Assembly (NCBI GenBank): GCA_018402525.1 | Contig: JAGYIR010000011.1 | Coordinates: 620,001 to 684,000 of the forward strand | DNA length: 64,000 nucleotides | Source: Crocinitomicaceae bacterium | Lineage (GTDB): Bacteria; Bacteroidota; Bacteroidia; Flavobacteriales_D; Crocinitomicaceae | Direction: 5' to 3' | Shown here: piece after piece, positions 1 to 9,333 of the stretch | Numbering within the stretch: the first letter of the stretch is position 1 | Layout: every line of letters begins with the position of its first letter | Translations under genes and position numbers: made by a program | The notes under the pieces: model-generated | What the model was told of the DNA's origin: nothing | The model's input: only the letters and a program-made list of their open reading frames with translations | Databases searched by the model: none

Positions 1-862
1 CTTTCGGAGTGGTCAAGGAAATCGCCAAATTCTTCTTCTCGTTTAATTGACAGAACTGCTCCAGAAATTTCACATCAACCACGGTAGCTGAAGGAACGGT
101 GAATCCTTCTTTCTTCAATTTCGCTCTGTACTCAGTGCTTTGCAATAAATCCAACGAAATAATTTTCACATCGCCACGGATTCCCTTTTTTGTTTGTGCA
201 TACCATGCTCCGTAAGTATCGTCAAAACCGTGCGTGATCAGAACACCATTTTGTGGAACAGATCTCAAGACGTCCTCGGCATAAGTGACAACACTTTTCG
301 CAAGTCGTCCATTACTGACTAATTTCTCCAGGTAGTTACTGACGTCCGTTACAGAATTTTGAATCATGTAATACGCGGCCAGTTGAACGTGAACATCGGT
401 ATTATTTGGTCTGATTTTCTCAGCTTCCTTAAGATGATTGACCAATGAAACGTTATGATTTCCTGCGATGTATTTGTAATAATGGTATTCAAACGACTCA
501 GGAGCATGCGTTTCAAAATAAGAAACAGCACCATTCATTTGCGATTGCTGCGCTGGTGTAGGTGAACGCTGCTCACGTTGCATTTTTGATTGCGAATTGT
601 AATAATTAAATGTTGATGATTCCTTTTGAGTGTCTTGCTCAGCTTTTCCAGGTGCCATTCCAGTCCCCTCTTGTTCAGTCTTCTTTATTGAAACCTTCTT
701 AGATTCACCGCGAGACTCCACCTCTTCCATCACAGGTGCAATTTCACTCTCAGGCTTGCTTGATGTTTTTTCTTGTTTGTTTTTAACCTCCATCTCGTCC
801 TTCTGTTGACCAAAAGAAAAGCTAGTAATGAAGAAAAAACATATAAAAATCAGATTACGCAT
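1..862 (-). CDS. exported protein of unknown function, C-terminus outside window
   Basis: Open reading frame that starts with ATG at 862 and runs without a stop to the left edge (about 287 codons visible). The first 19 residues form a typical Sec signal peptide (MRNLIFICFFFITSFSFGQ). After it comes a charged Lys/Glu/Gln-rich low-complexity stretch (about 20-90), then a folded region containing a TPR-like helical segment (NHLKEAEKIRPNN...VQLAAYYM) and a segment reading NGVLITHGFDDTYGAWYAQ. In Bacteroidota proteins I know, a motif of this kind ('able to see a value, then a ...TYPLWYLQ... block') sits in large exported or membrane proteins of unknown role. Export to the periplasm or surface is inferred from the signal peptide. 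The family was not recognised. Confidence 0.75.
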   Translation of the reverse strand, partial: MRNLIFICFFFITSFSFGQQKDEMEVKNKQEKTSSKPESEIAPVMEEVESRGESKKVSIKKTEQEGTGMAPGKAEQDTQKESSTFNYYNSQSKMQREQRSPTPAQQSQMNGAVSYFETHAPESFEYHYYKYIAGNHNVSLVNHLKEAEKIRPNNTDVHVQLAAYYMIQNSVTDVSNYLEKLVSNGRLAKSVVTYAEDVLRSVPQNGVLITHGFDDTYGAWYAQTKKGIRGDVKIISLDLLQSTEYRAKLKKEGFTVPSATVVDVKFLEQFCQLNEKKNLAISLTTPK

Positions 863-934
863 ACATCATTTTTTGACACAGTACATTATTCGCAATAAAA
901 CGTTCAAAAGGTACAAAAAAATAAATTGGAACAA

Positions 935-1609
935 TTAACTATTGTCGGCGGTAAACAGGAATTTATTGGGTGATGTTAGGTTTGTTTTGATCGCATACAT
1001 CACGATTCCAGCTGTATTTTTAACGCCCAACTTCGCCATGATGTTCTTACGATGCGTATTTACGGTATGACTACTAATAAATAGTTTATCTGCAATTTGC
1101 TGATTGGTAAACCCTTCAGCAATCAAGGTGATAATCTCACATTCTCGCTTTGAAATAAGCACTGCTTCGCATGAAAAAACATCGTCAAAATCATCTACAT
1201 CTAGATTCGCCTCCTTAATGGTATCCAAAATCTGACCACAAAAGAATTTGTTTCCTTTCAATGTTTCCGTCACCGCTTCTATGATCTCTGGAATCGAGCA
1301 ATCCTTTTTAACGTAGCTTGTAATTCCCGCTCGTAATGCGTCGACCAGGACTTGGGCAGATTGTTCTGGAGTAATTGCCAAAAGGTTTATTTTTGGATAC
1401 ATCCCCTTAATTAAAAGCAAGACATCAATATCAAATCCAGGTGATGTGTAGTCGATAACGACAAGCTCTGTTGGAAACGAGGTTAACATATCAATCAATT
1501 CTTTGCTTGACTGAGCTTCACCGACGATTTCCACATCCAGCTTCGTGTTTAAAATCGTGCGGATACCCACGCGCATTAAATCGTTACTATCTGCTAAAAT
1601 CAACCGCAT
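935..1609 (-). CDS. NarL/FixJ-type response regulator
   Basis: A 224-residue two-component response regulator. The receiver domain (about 1-120) has the acidic pocket Asp near residue 7 (LADSND), the phospho-acceptor Asp near 53 (VVIDYTSP) and the conserved Lys near 101 (SYVKKD). The C-terminal LuxR-type helix-turn-helix spans about 150-212 (LISKRECEIITLIAEG...HTVNTHRKNIMAKLGV). It should bind DNA after phosphorylation, but no histidine kinase gene lies in the window, so it is an orphan or its partner is elsewhere. ATG start at 1609. It is separated from ilvE by a terminator, so it is probably its own transcription unit. Target genes cannot be read from the sequence. Confidence 0.9.
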   Translation of the reverse strand: MRLILADSNDLMRVGIRTILNTKLDVEIVGEAQSSKELIDMLTSFPTELVVIDYTSPGFDIDVLLLIKGMYPKINLLAITPEQSAQVLVDALRAGITSYVKKDCSIPEIIEAVTETLKGNKFFCGQILDTIKEANLDVDDFDDVFSCEAVLISKRECEIITLIAEGFTNQQIADKLFISSHTVNTHRKNIMAKLGVKNTAGIVMYAIKTNLTSPNKFLFTADNS

Positions 1610-1660
1610 TATTTAGAATAAGTTTAAATAACAAAAATACAATTCTAATTCACATGAAAA

Positions 1661-1691
1661 CAAAAAAGCCCCACATAAATTATGAAGGGCT
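1661..1691 (-). terminator. rho-independent terminator after ilvE
   Basis: On the minus strand AGCCC (1691-1687) pairs with GGGCT (1671-1667), followed by a run of T (plus-strand A 1662-1667). It lies 20 bases past the ilvE stop. Confidence 0.7.
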
Positions 1692-1711
1692 CTCGGTTTA
1701 AAAATATCTAG

Positions 1712-2782
1712 TTACACTTTAAGACACCATTTCAATTCGTCCGTTTCGCGTCCCAATTTCAGATCTGTCATGTAATTCTTTATTCTATTCGATAACTCTC
1801 TCGTTTCAACTGCTGGAAGCTCAAGGACTTCTCCTCTATAACCAATCTTTGCGATCGGAGCTATAGTTGCAGCCGTTCCAGCACCAAAAGCTTCTTGAAG
1901 ACTTCCGTCCTTAATCGCAGTGATCACTTCTTCTACAGTTACCTTTCTCTCCTCTACTTCAACACCCCATTTCTGAGCGATTTCAACAACAGACCGTTTG
2001 GTGATTCCACGTAAAATCGTGTCAGAATCTTCTGATGGAGTTATCAGTTTTCCATTAATTACAAAAACAATGTTCATTGTTCCTGATTCCTCGATGTATT
2101 TGTGTTCAACACCATCGGTCCAAACCAATTGGTGAAATCCTTCTTGTTGACCTTTGCGAGCAGGAAACAATGATGCTGCGTAATTTCCAGCCGTCTTCGC
2201 TCTTCCAACACCTCCATGAGATGCACGTGTATAGTATTCTTCAATTTTCACATTCACTGGCTCTGCGTAATACATACCTACAGGACATGTAAAAATCAAA
2301 AACTTATATGTATCTGATGGTTTGATTCCAATGAAATCATCTGTCGCAAACATAAACGGTCTAATGTACAGCGAATAGCCTTCTTTCATCGGTACCCAAT
2401 CCTTATCAACCTCAACTAATTTTCTTACTAATTCAACGAAAATCTCTTCTGGAAGCACTGGCATACACATGCGTTCACACGATTCCGCAAAACGTTTTGC
2501 ATTCATATCAGGACGAAACAATACGATCTCTCCGTTTTCCGTTCTATTCGCCTTCATTCCTTCAAAAATGGATTGTCCATAGTGAATTGCTGAAGTCGCT
2601 GGATGTAAATTCAAGGCCCCAAAAGTTTTAATTACAGGGGTTTGCCATTTACCATCCTTATAATCCATTTCCAACATGTGATCAGAAAAAACCTTTCCGA
2701 AAGGCAGGTTATCAAAATCTACACTGCTCAATCTTGAACTTTCAGTCTTGTTGACGTGGATTGCTATTGTTTCGTTTAACAT
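1712..2782 (-). CDS. ilvE: branched-chain amino-acid aminotransferase
   Basis: A 356-residue fold-type IV PLP enzyme that interconverts branched-chain 2-oxoacids and Leu/Ile/Val with glutamate, in the cytosol. The PLP lysine is Lys196 in RAKTAGNYAAS. The substrate region GQSIFEGMKA (about 69-78) and the C-terminal EAFGAGTAATIAPI segment match the long IlvE type common in Bacteroidota and mitochondria. Start ATG at 2782 sits 19 bases below a strong promoter on the minus strand. Other ilv/leu genes are not in the window. Single-gene unit with its own terminator. Confidence 0.95.
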   Translation of the reverse strand: MLNETIAIHVNKTESSRLSSVDFDNLPFGKVFSDHMLEMDYKDGKWQTPVIKTFGALNLHPATSAIHYGQSIFEGMKANRTENGEIVLFRPDMNAKRFAESCERMCMPVLPEEIFVELVRKLVEVDKDWVPMKEGYSLYIRPFMFATDDFIGIKPSDTYKFLIFTCPVGMYYAEPVNVKIEEYYTRASHGGVGRAKTAGNYAASLFPARKGQQEGFHQLVWTDGVEHKYIEESGTMNIVFVINGKLITPSEDSDTILRGITKRSVVEIAQKWGVEVEERKVTVEEVITAIKDGSLQEAFGAGTAATIAPIAKIGYRGEVLELPAVETRELSNRIKNYMTDLKLGRETDELKWCLKV

Positions 2783-2800
2783 ACTCTATTATCTGAAGCG

Positions 2801-2831
2801 CAAAACTAGTGAATTTAGTGGATATCTCAAA
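2801..2831 (-). promoter_or_regulatory. promoter of ilvE
   Basis: On the minus strand TTTG (2831-2828), exactly 19 bases, then TAGTTTTG (2808-2801). This matches the Bacteroidota housekeeping consensus TTTG/TAnnTTTG and predicts a transcript start a few bases before the ilvE ATG. Confidence 0.7.
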
Positions 2832-2886
2832 TAGATTTCAGTTATCCGCACGATATTATTTGATTAAATTTGAATTTTAACACCAA

Positions 2887-4764
2887 TTGGAAAAGAGCAG
2901 AGACATATTAAAACAATTTTGGGGCTACGATGCTTTTCGACCGTTGCAGGAAGAAATAGTGGATAGCGCTATTTACGGTCACGACACCCTCGCTATCCTG
3001 CCAACTGGAGGAGGTAAATCTATTTGTTTTCAAGTCCCAGGGTTAGCACTCGATGGGTTGACAATTGTTATTTCACCACTCATCGCATTGATGGAGGATC
3101 AAGTCAAAAATTTGCGTTCTCGGGGAATTGATGCTGGTTTGATTACAAGTGCAATGTCTTACCGAGAAATCGATATTACCCTAGATAATGCACGATTTGG
3201 AAAAACTAAATTTCTCTACACCTCTCCTGAACGATTGAAGTCAGATCTATTTTTAGAACGCTTCAAACTCATGAATATCGCACTTATCGTGGTAGATGAG
3301 GCACACTGTATTTCTGAGTGGGGACATGATTTCAGACCTTCCTACACCGAAATTTCAGAAACACGAAAAATTCATCCCAATGTGCCGATTATCGCGCTGA
3401 CAGCTTCCGCAACGACTCGTGTTCAAGAGGACATCATTGAAAAACTCAAACTCAAAAATGTACAGAAATTTGCTGGCAGTCTAGAACGAAAAAATGTTCA
3501 CTACAGCGTAATTCCAACTGAAAACAAACTAAAGCAGGTGATTGATTCCTGCACCAAAAATAATGGTGTCACAGGGATTGTTTATTGTCAAACTAGAAAA
3601 AGTGTAAAGGCAATTGTGCAACAGCTGCGTGCACACAAACTTCCAGCAGGATTATACCACGGTGGACTTAATTCAGAAGATCGAAAATACATGCTGGAGC
3701 ATTGGATGAATGATCAGCTAAAAATTATGGTTGCAACGAATGCTTTCGGAATGGGAATTGATAAGCCAGATGTCCGTTATGTTCTCCATTATGAAATCCC
3801 AAACAATCTGGAAGCATATTATCAGGAGGCAGGTCGTGCCGGACGTGATGGCAACTCTGCCAATGCGATTGCATTATGGGAGCAGAAGGATTTGGAAATC
3901 ATGAAGGATCAATTGGAAACAAAATATCCTCCAATTGAAAAAGTTAAATTGGTTTACCATTCGGTGTGTAACTACTTAAAAGTTGCCATAGGATCTGGTC
4001 AGCAAGAAACGTATAATTTTGACCTCGTCGATTTTAGTAAAAAATTCAACATTTCGATCTCCGATGTGTTCTACGCATTGAAAATCTTGCAATTGAACGA
4101 AAATCTTCATTTTACAGAGAAATCATTCCACCCTACTCGCTTGAAATTTGCAATTGGAAGTTCCGCGCTGTACAAATTTCAGGTAGCCCATACGGTTCAC
4201 AACGACCTCATCACGCTATTGACAAGAAGTTACCCTGGAATTTTCGATCGATTTATTCGCATTGACGAAACTGAAATAACAAAACGTCTCAAATTATCCA
4301 AAGTAAAGCTAGACGCTCAACTAAAAGAACTCGAAAAATACGGTGTAATTGATATTCAATTTCAAACACACTTACCTCAAATTACCTTTTTGCAAGAACG
4401 TTTACCCGATGATTATTTAACCATTCGAAACTCAATTTACAATCAACGGAAAAAGGTTGAAAAAGATAAGTTGGATGGACTGATTCATTACATTTTAACG
4501 AACAAATGTCGTTCGCAAATGATTGGTGAGTATTTCGATTCAGATGTCACCAAATGTGGAACTTGTGATGTCTGCAAAAACGAAGCATCGAGCAATCATA
4601 CGTTTGAGGAACTGCTGGCTATTATCCCAACAATCCTTCCGAGCACTTCCGAGAAAATCAGTCAGCAGTTATTAATTGAAAGGGATTTAACACAGCGTGT
4701 GCTCCACAAATTGTTATTGGAAGAAAAGATTCGCTTGTCGGAAGGTGAATTCGTTCCGTTTTAA
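2887..4764 (+). CDS. recQ: RecQ-family ATP-dependent DNA helicase
   Basis: A 625-residue 3'-5' DNA helicase acting in recombination and repair. Walker A TGGGKS is at 40-45, DEAH at 137-140 in VVDEAHCISEWGHDFRPSY, and the helicase C domain ends with YYQEAGRAGRDG. The zinc cysteines are not directly behind the helicase core but near the C-terminus (Cys541, 557, 560, 563), and there is no recognisable HRDC domain after them. This differs from the E. coli RecQ order and resembles a second RecQ type frequent in Bacteroidota. An in-frame stop at 2878 forces the start to be TTG at 2887; no ATG is available nearby. A TAAATTTG -7 element at 2865 implies a very short leader. Its end overlaps the convergent repressor gene by 4 bp. 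Confidence 0.92.
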   Translation: MEKSRDILKQFWGYDAFRPLQEEIVDSAIYGHDTLAILPTGGGKSICFQVPGLALDGLTIVISPLIALMEDQVKNLRSRGIDAGLITSAMSYREIDITLDNARFGKTKFLYTSPERLKSDLFLERFKLMNIALIVVDEAHCISEWGHDFRPSYTEISETRKIHPNVPIIALTASATTRVQEDIIEKLKLKNVQKFAGSLERKNVHYSVIPTENKLKQVIDSCTKNNGVTGIVYCQTRKSVKAIVQQLRAHKLPAGLYHGGLNSEDRKYMLEHWMNDQLKIMVATNAFGMGIDKPDVRYVLHYEIPNNLEAYYQEAGRAGRDGNSANAIALWEQKDLEIMKDQLETKYPPIEKVKLVYHSVCNYLKVAIGSGQQETYNFDLVDFSKKFNISISDVFYALKILQLNENLHFTEKSFHPTRLKFAIGSSALYKFQVAHTVHNDLITLLTRSYPGIFDRFIRIDETEITKRLKLSKVKLDAQLKELEKYGVIDIQFQTHLPQITFLQERLPDDYLTIRNSIYNQRKKVEKDKLDGLIHYILTNKCRSQMIGEYFDSDVTKCGTCDVCKNEASSNHTFEELLAIIPTILPSTSEKISQQLLIERDLTQRVLHKLLLEEKIRLSEGEFVPF

Positions 4765-5561
4765 CTTTTCATCATTCCCTTCAACTCGTTCATTTCACGT
4801 TGAAGTGATTGCAGTGATTTAGACAAGTCATTGTCATCCATGCGAACTTCGGGAAGCTCAGGAGAAATGTAATTGACAAATTTCCACATTTCAAGAATGT
4901 TGTTTGCGTGGACTTTGTACGGCTCGTAAAAAGTGTTTGTCGAACATAATTGAAACGACTGTTCCGAATCCAAAAGATTGTGCACCACCTTGAAAACAAT
5001 TCCATCATCTTTAGTAACCACAACGCACGGCGTTCCACTACGAATGGACATCCAGTTTTGGACAAATTCACCCACAACATACGAACCTTCAACCACAGGG
5101 GGCATGGAATCACCTTTAATAGGGAACGAACGGTATTTTCTGTCCTTGGATAAAAACGGAAGATGAAATGTAGGGAGCACCTTCAAATAATCCGGATCTG
5201 CGTAACCAGCCGTATATCCAGCGCTTGCTTTTAGCGGGACAAGTTCTATTAATTCTTCATTATCTTGATTGACCATCGACGTTAAAACACGCAATTTTTG
5301 TCCTTTAATATCGGCGTTGAGTCCTTTATCAATTGCGCTCCACTCCGTTTCTGAGCAAGAGCTAAAATCTCGTCGTACCAAATCATCTATGGAAACCTTA
5401 TAATAATCAGAAAAAAGAATCAGACTTTCAAGGTTTGGTTGCGCGACATTATTCTCATACCCTGAGTATGAACTTCTCGTCAATCCCAGCTCCGTAGCGA
5501 CTTCCTCTTGAGATTTCTTACGGCGATTTCTAAGTAACTTTAAGTTTTTTCCGATTCCCAT
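4761..5561 (-). CDS. XRE helix-turn-helix repressor with S24 (LexA/CI-like) domain
   Basis: A 266-residue regulator. The N-terminal Cro/CI-type HTH is at about 4-60 (LKLLRNRRKKSQEEVATEL...). The C-terminal S24 signal-peptidase-like domain carries the catalytic Ser in KGDSMPP (about 152) and a Lys in GIVFKVV (about 190). An Ala-Gly pair in KASAGYTAGY lies before it, where LexA-type proteins cleave themselves. The Bacteroidota family with this layout is chromosomal and widespread, so it need not mean a prophage; no phage genes are near. DNA binding is clear; RecA-stimulated autocleavage is inference. The gene converges on recQ with a 4-bp overlap. Two TTAATCA repeats, 15 bp apart, in its leader (5594-5600, 5609-5615) could be its own operator. 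Confidence 0.88.
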   Translation of the reverse strand: MGIGKNLKLLRNRRKKSQEEVATELGLTRSSYSGYENNVAQPNLESLILFSDYYKVSIDDLVRRDFSSCSETEWSAIDKGLNADIKGQKLRVLTSMVNQDNEELIELVPLKASAGYTAGYADPDYLKVLPTFHLPFLSKDRKYRSFPIKGDSMPPVVEGSYVVGEFVQNWMSIRSGTPCVVVTKDDGIVFKVVHNLLDSEQSFQLCSTNTFYEPYKVHANNILEMWKFVNYISPELPEVRMDDNDLSKSLQSLQREMNELKGMMKS

Positions 5562-5644
5562 GTTTAGTATTTCATCAATTTATTGGCGGAAAATTAATCA
5601 TTTCTTAGTTAATCACCAACTTTTGTTGATATTTTAATCTAAAA

Positions 5645-6538
5645 TTATTGTTCGAGTTCGGAAGGTTTCGCCGTATTAGTTTGAATTTCGTAGCCCATTG
5701 CTCGGGACAGAACAAAAATATACTTCGCACCGAAAAAGATGATCTGTGATGAATAGTAAACCCAAACAAGAATTACAAGAAATGATCCAGCGATCCCACT
5801 TCCTGATGCGAAGAAGAATTTCCCTAGATAAAACTTAATCAACACTTGTCCCAAGTACAACAAAAAACTCGTCAATAGTGCTCCGTGAATCGCCATCTTC
5901 CAACGTACCGTGCCATCGTGTAAAAACTTAAAAATGAAGGAAAACAGAATAACATTCGTCGCAATTGGAATGCCATGTTGTGCTAATCCCGTAAAAAACC
6001 AGTTCACTGCTTCAACATCTTGGAAGAATTGCTTGTTCAAGGATAAGAAAACCGTTTCAGCGAAATAAAGCAACAAGAGTACGATGGTCGCTCCAACCAC
6101 AAAACTCATCGAAACTAGTCGTGTGACTATCGTACTTAAAATCATCCTTTTTCCACTTTTCTTTGGAACTTCGATGTCGTAAAAATCGTTCAAGCTTTGC
6201 TTTAATGCATTGAAAATGGCTCCACACGAAAACAGTAATGCGAGAATACCGCCTACCTGAATAAACACGTTTGCCTTTTCAAAATTGACAGTACTCAATA
6301 GGTCTAGTACCCCGTCGATATTTGAAAGACCTATATTTTCTTGCATGACTTCGGAAATTATTCGCACCATCGTTTCCTGCCCTAAAAACATGCCAACATA
6401 CGTGACTGCTAAGTAAAGCATCGGGATAAGCGCGAGCAACGTATAATATGCCAGTGCAGCTCCGTGCGCCATTGGTTTTTCAGCGAAAAACTCAATAAAA
6501 GTCTGTTTCAAAATTTCAAATCGGTTCTTAAAATTCAT
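5645..6538 (-). CDS. YihY/BrkB-family inner-membrane protein
   Basis: A 297-residue polytopic membrane protein with about six hydrophobic segments and the N-terminal family signature around KPMAHGAALAYYTLLALIPM (residues 21-40). YihY proteins were once called ribonuclease BN; that label is wrong for the family, whose biochemical role is unknown (transport has been suggested). The ATG start at 6538 lies inside the end of the ABC ATPase gene (11-bp overlap), so translation is coupled. Last gene of a minus-strand trio beginning at 7891. Confidence 0.88.
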   Translation of the reverse strand: MNFKNRFEILKQTFIEFFAEKPMAHGAALAYYTLLALIPMLYLAVTYVGMFLGQETMVRIISEVMQENIGLSNIDGVLDLLSTVNFEKANVFIQVGGILALLFSCGAIFNALKQSLNDFYDIEVPKKSGKRMILSTIVTRLVSMSFVVGATIVLLLLYFAETVFLSLNKQFFQDVEAVNWFFTGLAQHGIPIATNVILFSFIFKFLHDGTVRWKMAIHGALLTSFLLYLGQVLIKFYLGKFFFASGSGIAGSFLVILVWVYYSSQIIFFGAKYIFVLSRAMGYEIQTNTAKPSELEQ

Positions 6539-7454
6539 GTTTCAAAATTGAAATGCGTTCAACATGCTTTAGCGACTCGAAACTCGTCAACATAATTTTC
6601 TCATTTGTGTCAGTAGCAAAATAGTTATAAATAGTGAGTCCTGTATCGATTGATTTTATAAATTTTAGGTTGATTTTCATTTCACCTTCTAAAGCATATT
6701 CATTGGGACGAAAAAGTACTTGTTTTCCATTCAAACGAACACTATTAACACTCCCCATTAACTCCGCTTCTTCTTTATCCAAAGGCTGATAGTACATTTG
6801 TTCAACGGAAGAATTGCTCTGCACGCCACCATTGTTTAGTGAAATGACACGTTGCACAAATCCCAGCATTTCTGCTCCATCGTGAGAAACTAAAACAATG
6901 GTCGTTTTCTGTTGTTCATTCAGTTCTAACAAGTAATTGGCAATTTTCCATCGCAATCTTTGATCTAGGTGGACAAACGGTTCATCAAGCAACAGAATTC
7001 GTGGTTCACACGCTAAAGCTCTAGCTAATGCTAGTCGCTGTTGCTCCCCTCCTGATAACAGATGTGCTTTCCGTAAACGAATCTCTGTTAGTTCAACTAA
7101 ATCCAGAAAAAAATCGATTAACTCGTTTTGATCCTCTTTATGTCGCGATAAAATTTTCTCCTTGACATTTTGTTCTACCGTATGATACGGTTCCAGTGCA
7201 AAATCTTGATTTACGAGCTGAATATCATCATAACCAGGAATCAATTTTTCTGAGGGACCAAAGAGCTGTTTACCATTCAACCGAACTTTTCCTTCGTTCG
7301 CATCGAGCAGACCAGCCATTATCTTCAATAGTGTTGACTTACCTACTCCACTTTTTCCAATAATTCCTACAATTTCACCTTCGCCAATCGTAAAATCAAC
7401 ATTTCGAAGCACCCACTCATCACGTTCTATCCCAATATCTATGAGTTCTAGCAT
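6528..7454 (-). CDS. ABC transporter ATP-binding protein
   Basis: A 308-residue ATPase. Walker A GKSGVGKS is at 33-40, signature LSGGEQ at 133-138, Walker B LLLDEP at 154-159 and the switch His in LVSHDG. The C-terminal 80 residues (about 228-308) form a beta-rich extension like the TOBE-type regulatory tail of importer ATPases (Pot/Mod/Fbp class). No permease or binding protein is adjacent; its neighbours are a YihY membrane protein and an unknown soluble protein. It starts on TAATG shared with the upstream stop and overlaps the YihY start, so the three are translated together. Substrate unknown. Confidence 0.88.
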   Translation of the reverse strand: MLELIDIGIERDEWVLRNVDFTIGEGEIVGIIGKSGVGKSTLLKIMAGLLDANEGKVRLNGKQLFGPSEKLIPGYDDIQLVNQDFALEPYHTVEQNVKEKILSRHKEDQNELIDFFLDLVELTEIRLRKAHLLSGGEQQRLALARALACEPRILLLDEPFVHLDQRLRWKIANYLLELNEQQKTTIVLVSHDGAEMLGFVQRVISLNNGGVQSNSSVEQMYYQPLDKEEAELMGSVNSVRLNGKQVLFRPNEYALEGEMKINLKFIKSIDTGLTIYNYFATDTNEKIMLTSFESLKHVERISILKHEF

Positions 7455-7891
7455 TAAAACACTAACTTTTTCGGAAACTCTTGCGCTGCGATGTAAACTC
7501 CTGGTATTGGATTTGACATCGGTTCATAATCCTTGATGTAAATTTTTAACGTATATGACTCTGTAGTTTCAATTAATTCAACATCTTCCAGTATACTCTC
7601 TGAGCAACCTATATATGCTATTGGAGCATCCAAGGATATAATTTCGAACAAACGCATTTTATGGACTTCAATATCAAACGGTTCACCATCTGGCATTGTT
7701 CCTCGGAGTGGGTAAACTGAATTTTCGTGGATCTTAATATCAACAACATCTGATGTAATTGCCAATTCATCTTCCCATTCATATCGTGGATTCAATTCTG
7801 ACTCCTTCCCATCGTTGTTGGCTTGTGCATGTTCTTCAGAAAAATGCTCATTCAGTAAATAAACGTTAATCGTACATTTCATCTGCTTCAA
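7454..7891 (-). CDS. conserved hypothetical protein heading the ABC/YihY operon
   Basis: A 145-residue soluble protein, acidic in its first half, with no signal peptide, membrane segment or motif that I recognise. The ATG at 7891 is used here; a second ATG three codons in is equally possible. The stop overlaps the ABC ATPase start as TAATG, which argues for a joint function. Divergent from the MATE gene across a 110-bp gap. Confidence 0.65.
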   Translation of the reverse strand: MKQMKCTINVYLLNEHFSEEHAQANNDGKESELNPRYEWEDELAITSDVVDIKIHENSVYPLRGTMPDGEPFDIEVHKMRLFEIISLDAPIAYIGCSESILEDVELIETTESYTLKIYIKDYEPMSNPIPGVYIAAQEFPKKLVF

Positions 7892-8002
7892 TTTGTTAGT
7901 AAAAGTACCAACTTTATTGAGATAAATAATCAGAAAGAATTCATTCCTTATTGGTTTTACATACTTTTGCGCAACAAATTAACAGATCATTACAACAGGT
8001 TC

Positions 8003-9331
8003 ATGCTGAGTTTACGCTACCAATCCATCCTTGCAATGGCGATTCCCTTAATGGGCTCAACATTTATACAATCGGTAGTATTGATTACTGACTCTGCGTT
8101 TTTGAGTCGCTACAGCACCATTGCTTTTGATGCTTCAGGAAATGGAGGATTGGTGTACATAACTTTATTCATGGCACTGGTAGGCATGAGTGATGGTGCA
8201 CAAATTCTAATGGCTCGACGAATTGGGCAAGGAAAAGAAGATCTTTTAGCCCGTATCTTTGGAACCGCTATTCTGACCAACTTCTTATTGGTGCTCTTTC
8301 TTTTTTCATTGATCAACTGGGTACTACCCGATTTTATTTTAGGCTATGTGCATCATCCAGAAATAGCAACGGGGCAAATAGATTACATCAACATCAGAGG
8401 ATACGGGTTATTCTTCGCCATGATTTCTTTGGCAATCAACGCCTATTTTATGGCAATGGGAAAAACGGCTGTTGTATTTCTAAGCGCAATAGTCACTGCT
8501 TCTTCTAACATATTTTTGGATTATTCACTCATTTTCGGAAACAACGGATTTTCAGAGATGGGACTAAAGGGCGCTGCGTTGGCATCCACGATTGCGGATG
8601 GACTTGGAATGGTGTTTTTGGTCATCGTACTCACACGGAGTAAATCACGCAAAGCGCATAAACTCTACGCACAGCTTTCGTACAATTTCACTTCATTTAA
8701 GGAGCTGATTAAGTTGGGTACACCCATTTTACTTCAAGGGATTGTTGCGTTAAGCACATGGACGATTTTCTTCGCCTGGATAGAACAAATGGGAACACAT
8801 GAATTGACGATTTCTCAAAACATTCGCTCCTTATACTTTATCGCATTCATTCCCATTTTTGGTTTTGGTGCTACAACCAAGACGTATATTAGCCAATTAT
8901 TAGGTGCCCAGCGTTTCGATGAAATACCCAAAGCCATTCGACGTATTCAATTGATGACCATTGTTTTTCTCTTCGTCTTTTTTCACGGTGCATTTTTGTA
9001 TCCTGAAAAACTAATTGCAATGATTAATCCCGACGAAGCCTATTTAGCTGAAAGTGCTGTTATTTTGCGCTACGTAGGTGGATCGATCTTTATGTTTGGT
9101 TTTTTTAGTGTTTATTTTCATACCATTAATGGAAGTGGAAACACGAAATATACGTTCTACGTCGAGTTGGCAGCCGTGTGTACCTATCTTTTATCGGCGT
9201 ACCTATTTATTAAGGTATATGATGCCGATATATTTTGGGTGTGGACCGTTGAATACATTTACTTTGGAACCATGGGAATTCTTTCAATTGTCTACCTTCG
9301 GTTCTTTAGTTGGCAGAAAAAACAAATATAG
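8003..9331 (+). CDS. MATE-family multidrug/metabolite efflux protein
   Basis: About 442 residues with roughly 12 membrane segments in two six-helix halves, typical of the MATE (MatE, NorM/DinF) Na+ or H+ antiporters that expel cationic drugs or metabolites across the inner membrane. The early segment IPLMGSTFIQSVVLITDSAFLSRYS fits the first MATE helix. An upstream in-frame TTG at 7967 exists, but it lies inside a TACTTTTG sequence (7962-7969) that fits the -7 box. The first ATG, at 8003, is therefore the likelier start. The fmt gene follows after 2 bases, so the two are cotranscribed. Confidence 0.88.
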   Translation: MLSLRYQSILAMAIPLMGSTFIQSVVLITDSAFLSRYSTIAFDASGNGGLVYITLFMALVGMSDGAQILMARRIGQGKEDLLARIFGTAILTNFLLVLFLFSLINWVLPDFILGYVHHPEIATGQIDYINIRGYGLFFAMISLAINAYFMAMGKTAVVFLSAIVTASSNIFLDYSLIFGNNGFSEMGLKGAALASTIADGLGMVFLVIVLTRSKSRKAHKLYAQLSYNFTSFKELIKLGTPILLQGIVALSTWTIFFAWIEQMGTHELTISQNIRSLYFIAFIPIFGFGATTKTYISQLLGAQRFDEIPKAIRRIQLMTIVFLFVFFHGAFLYPEKLIAMINPDEAYLAESAVILRYVGGSIFMFGFFSVYFHTINGSGNTKYTFYVELAAVCTYLLSAYLFIKVYDADIFWVWTVEYIYFGTMGILSIVYLRFFSWQKKQI

Positions 9332-9333
9332 CT

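Noticed and set aside
4950-5166. Plus-strand open frames inside the repressor gene
   Set aside because: They lie entirely within the S24-repressor coding region in other frames, have no family features and no start context.
4761-5561. S24 repressor as evidence of a prophage
   Set aside because: No integrase, structural or lysis genes nearby; the protein type is common as a chromosomal regulator in Bacteroidota.
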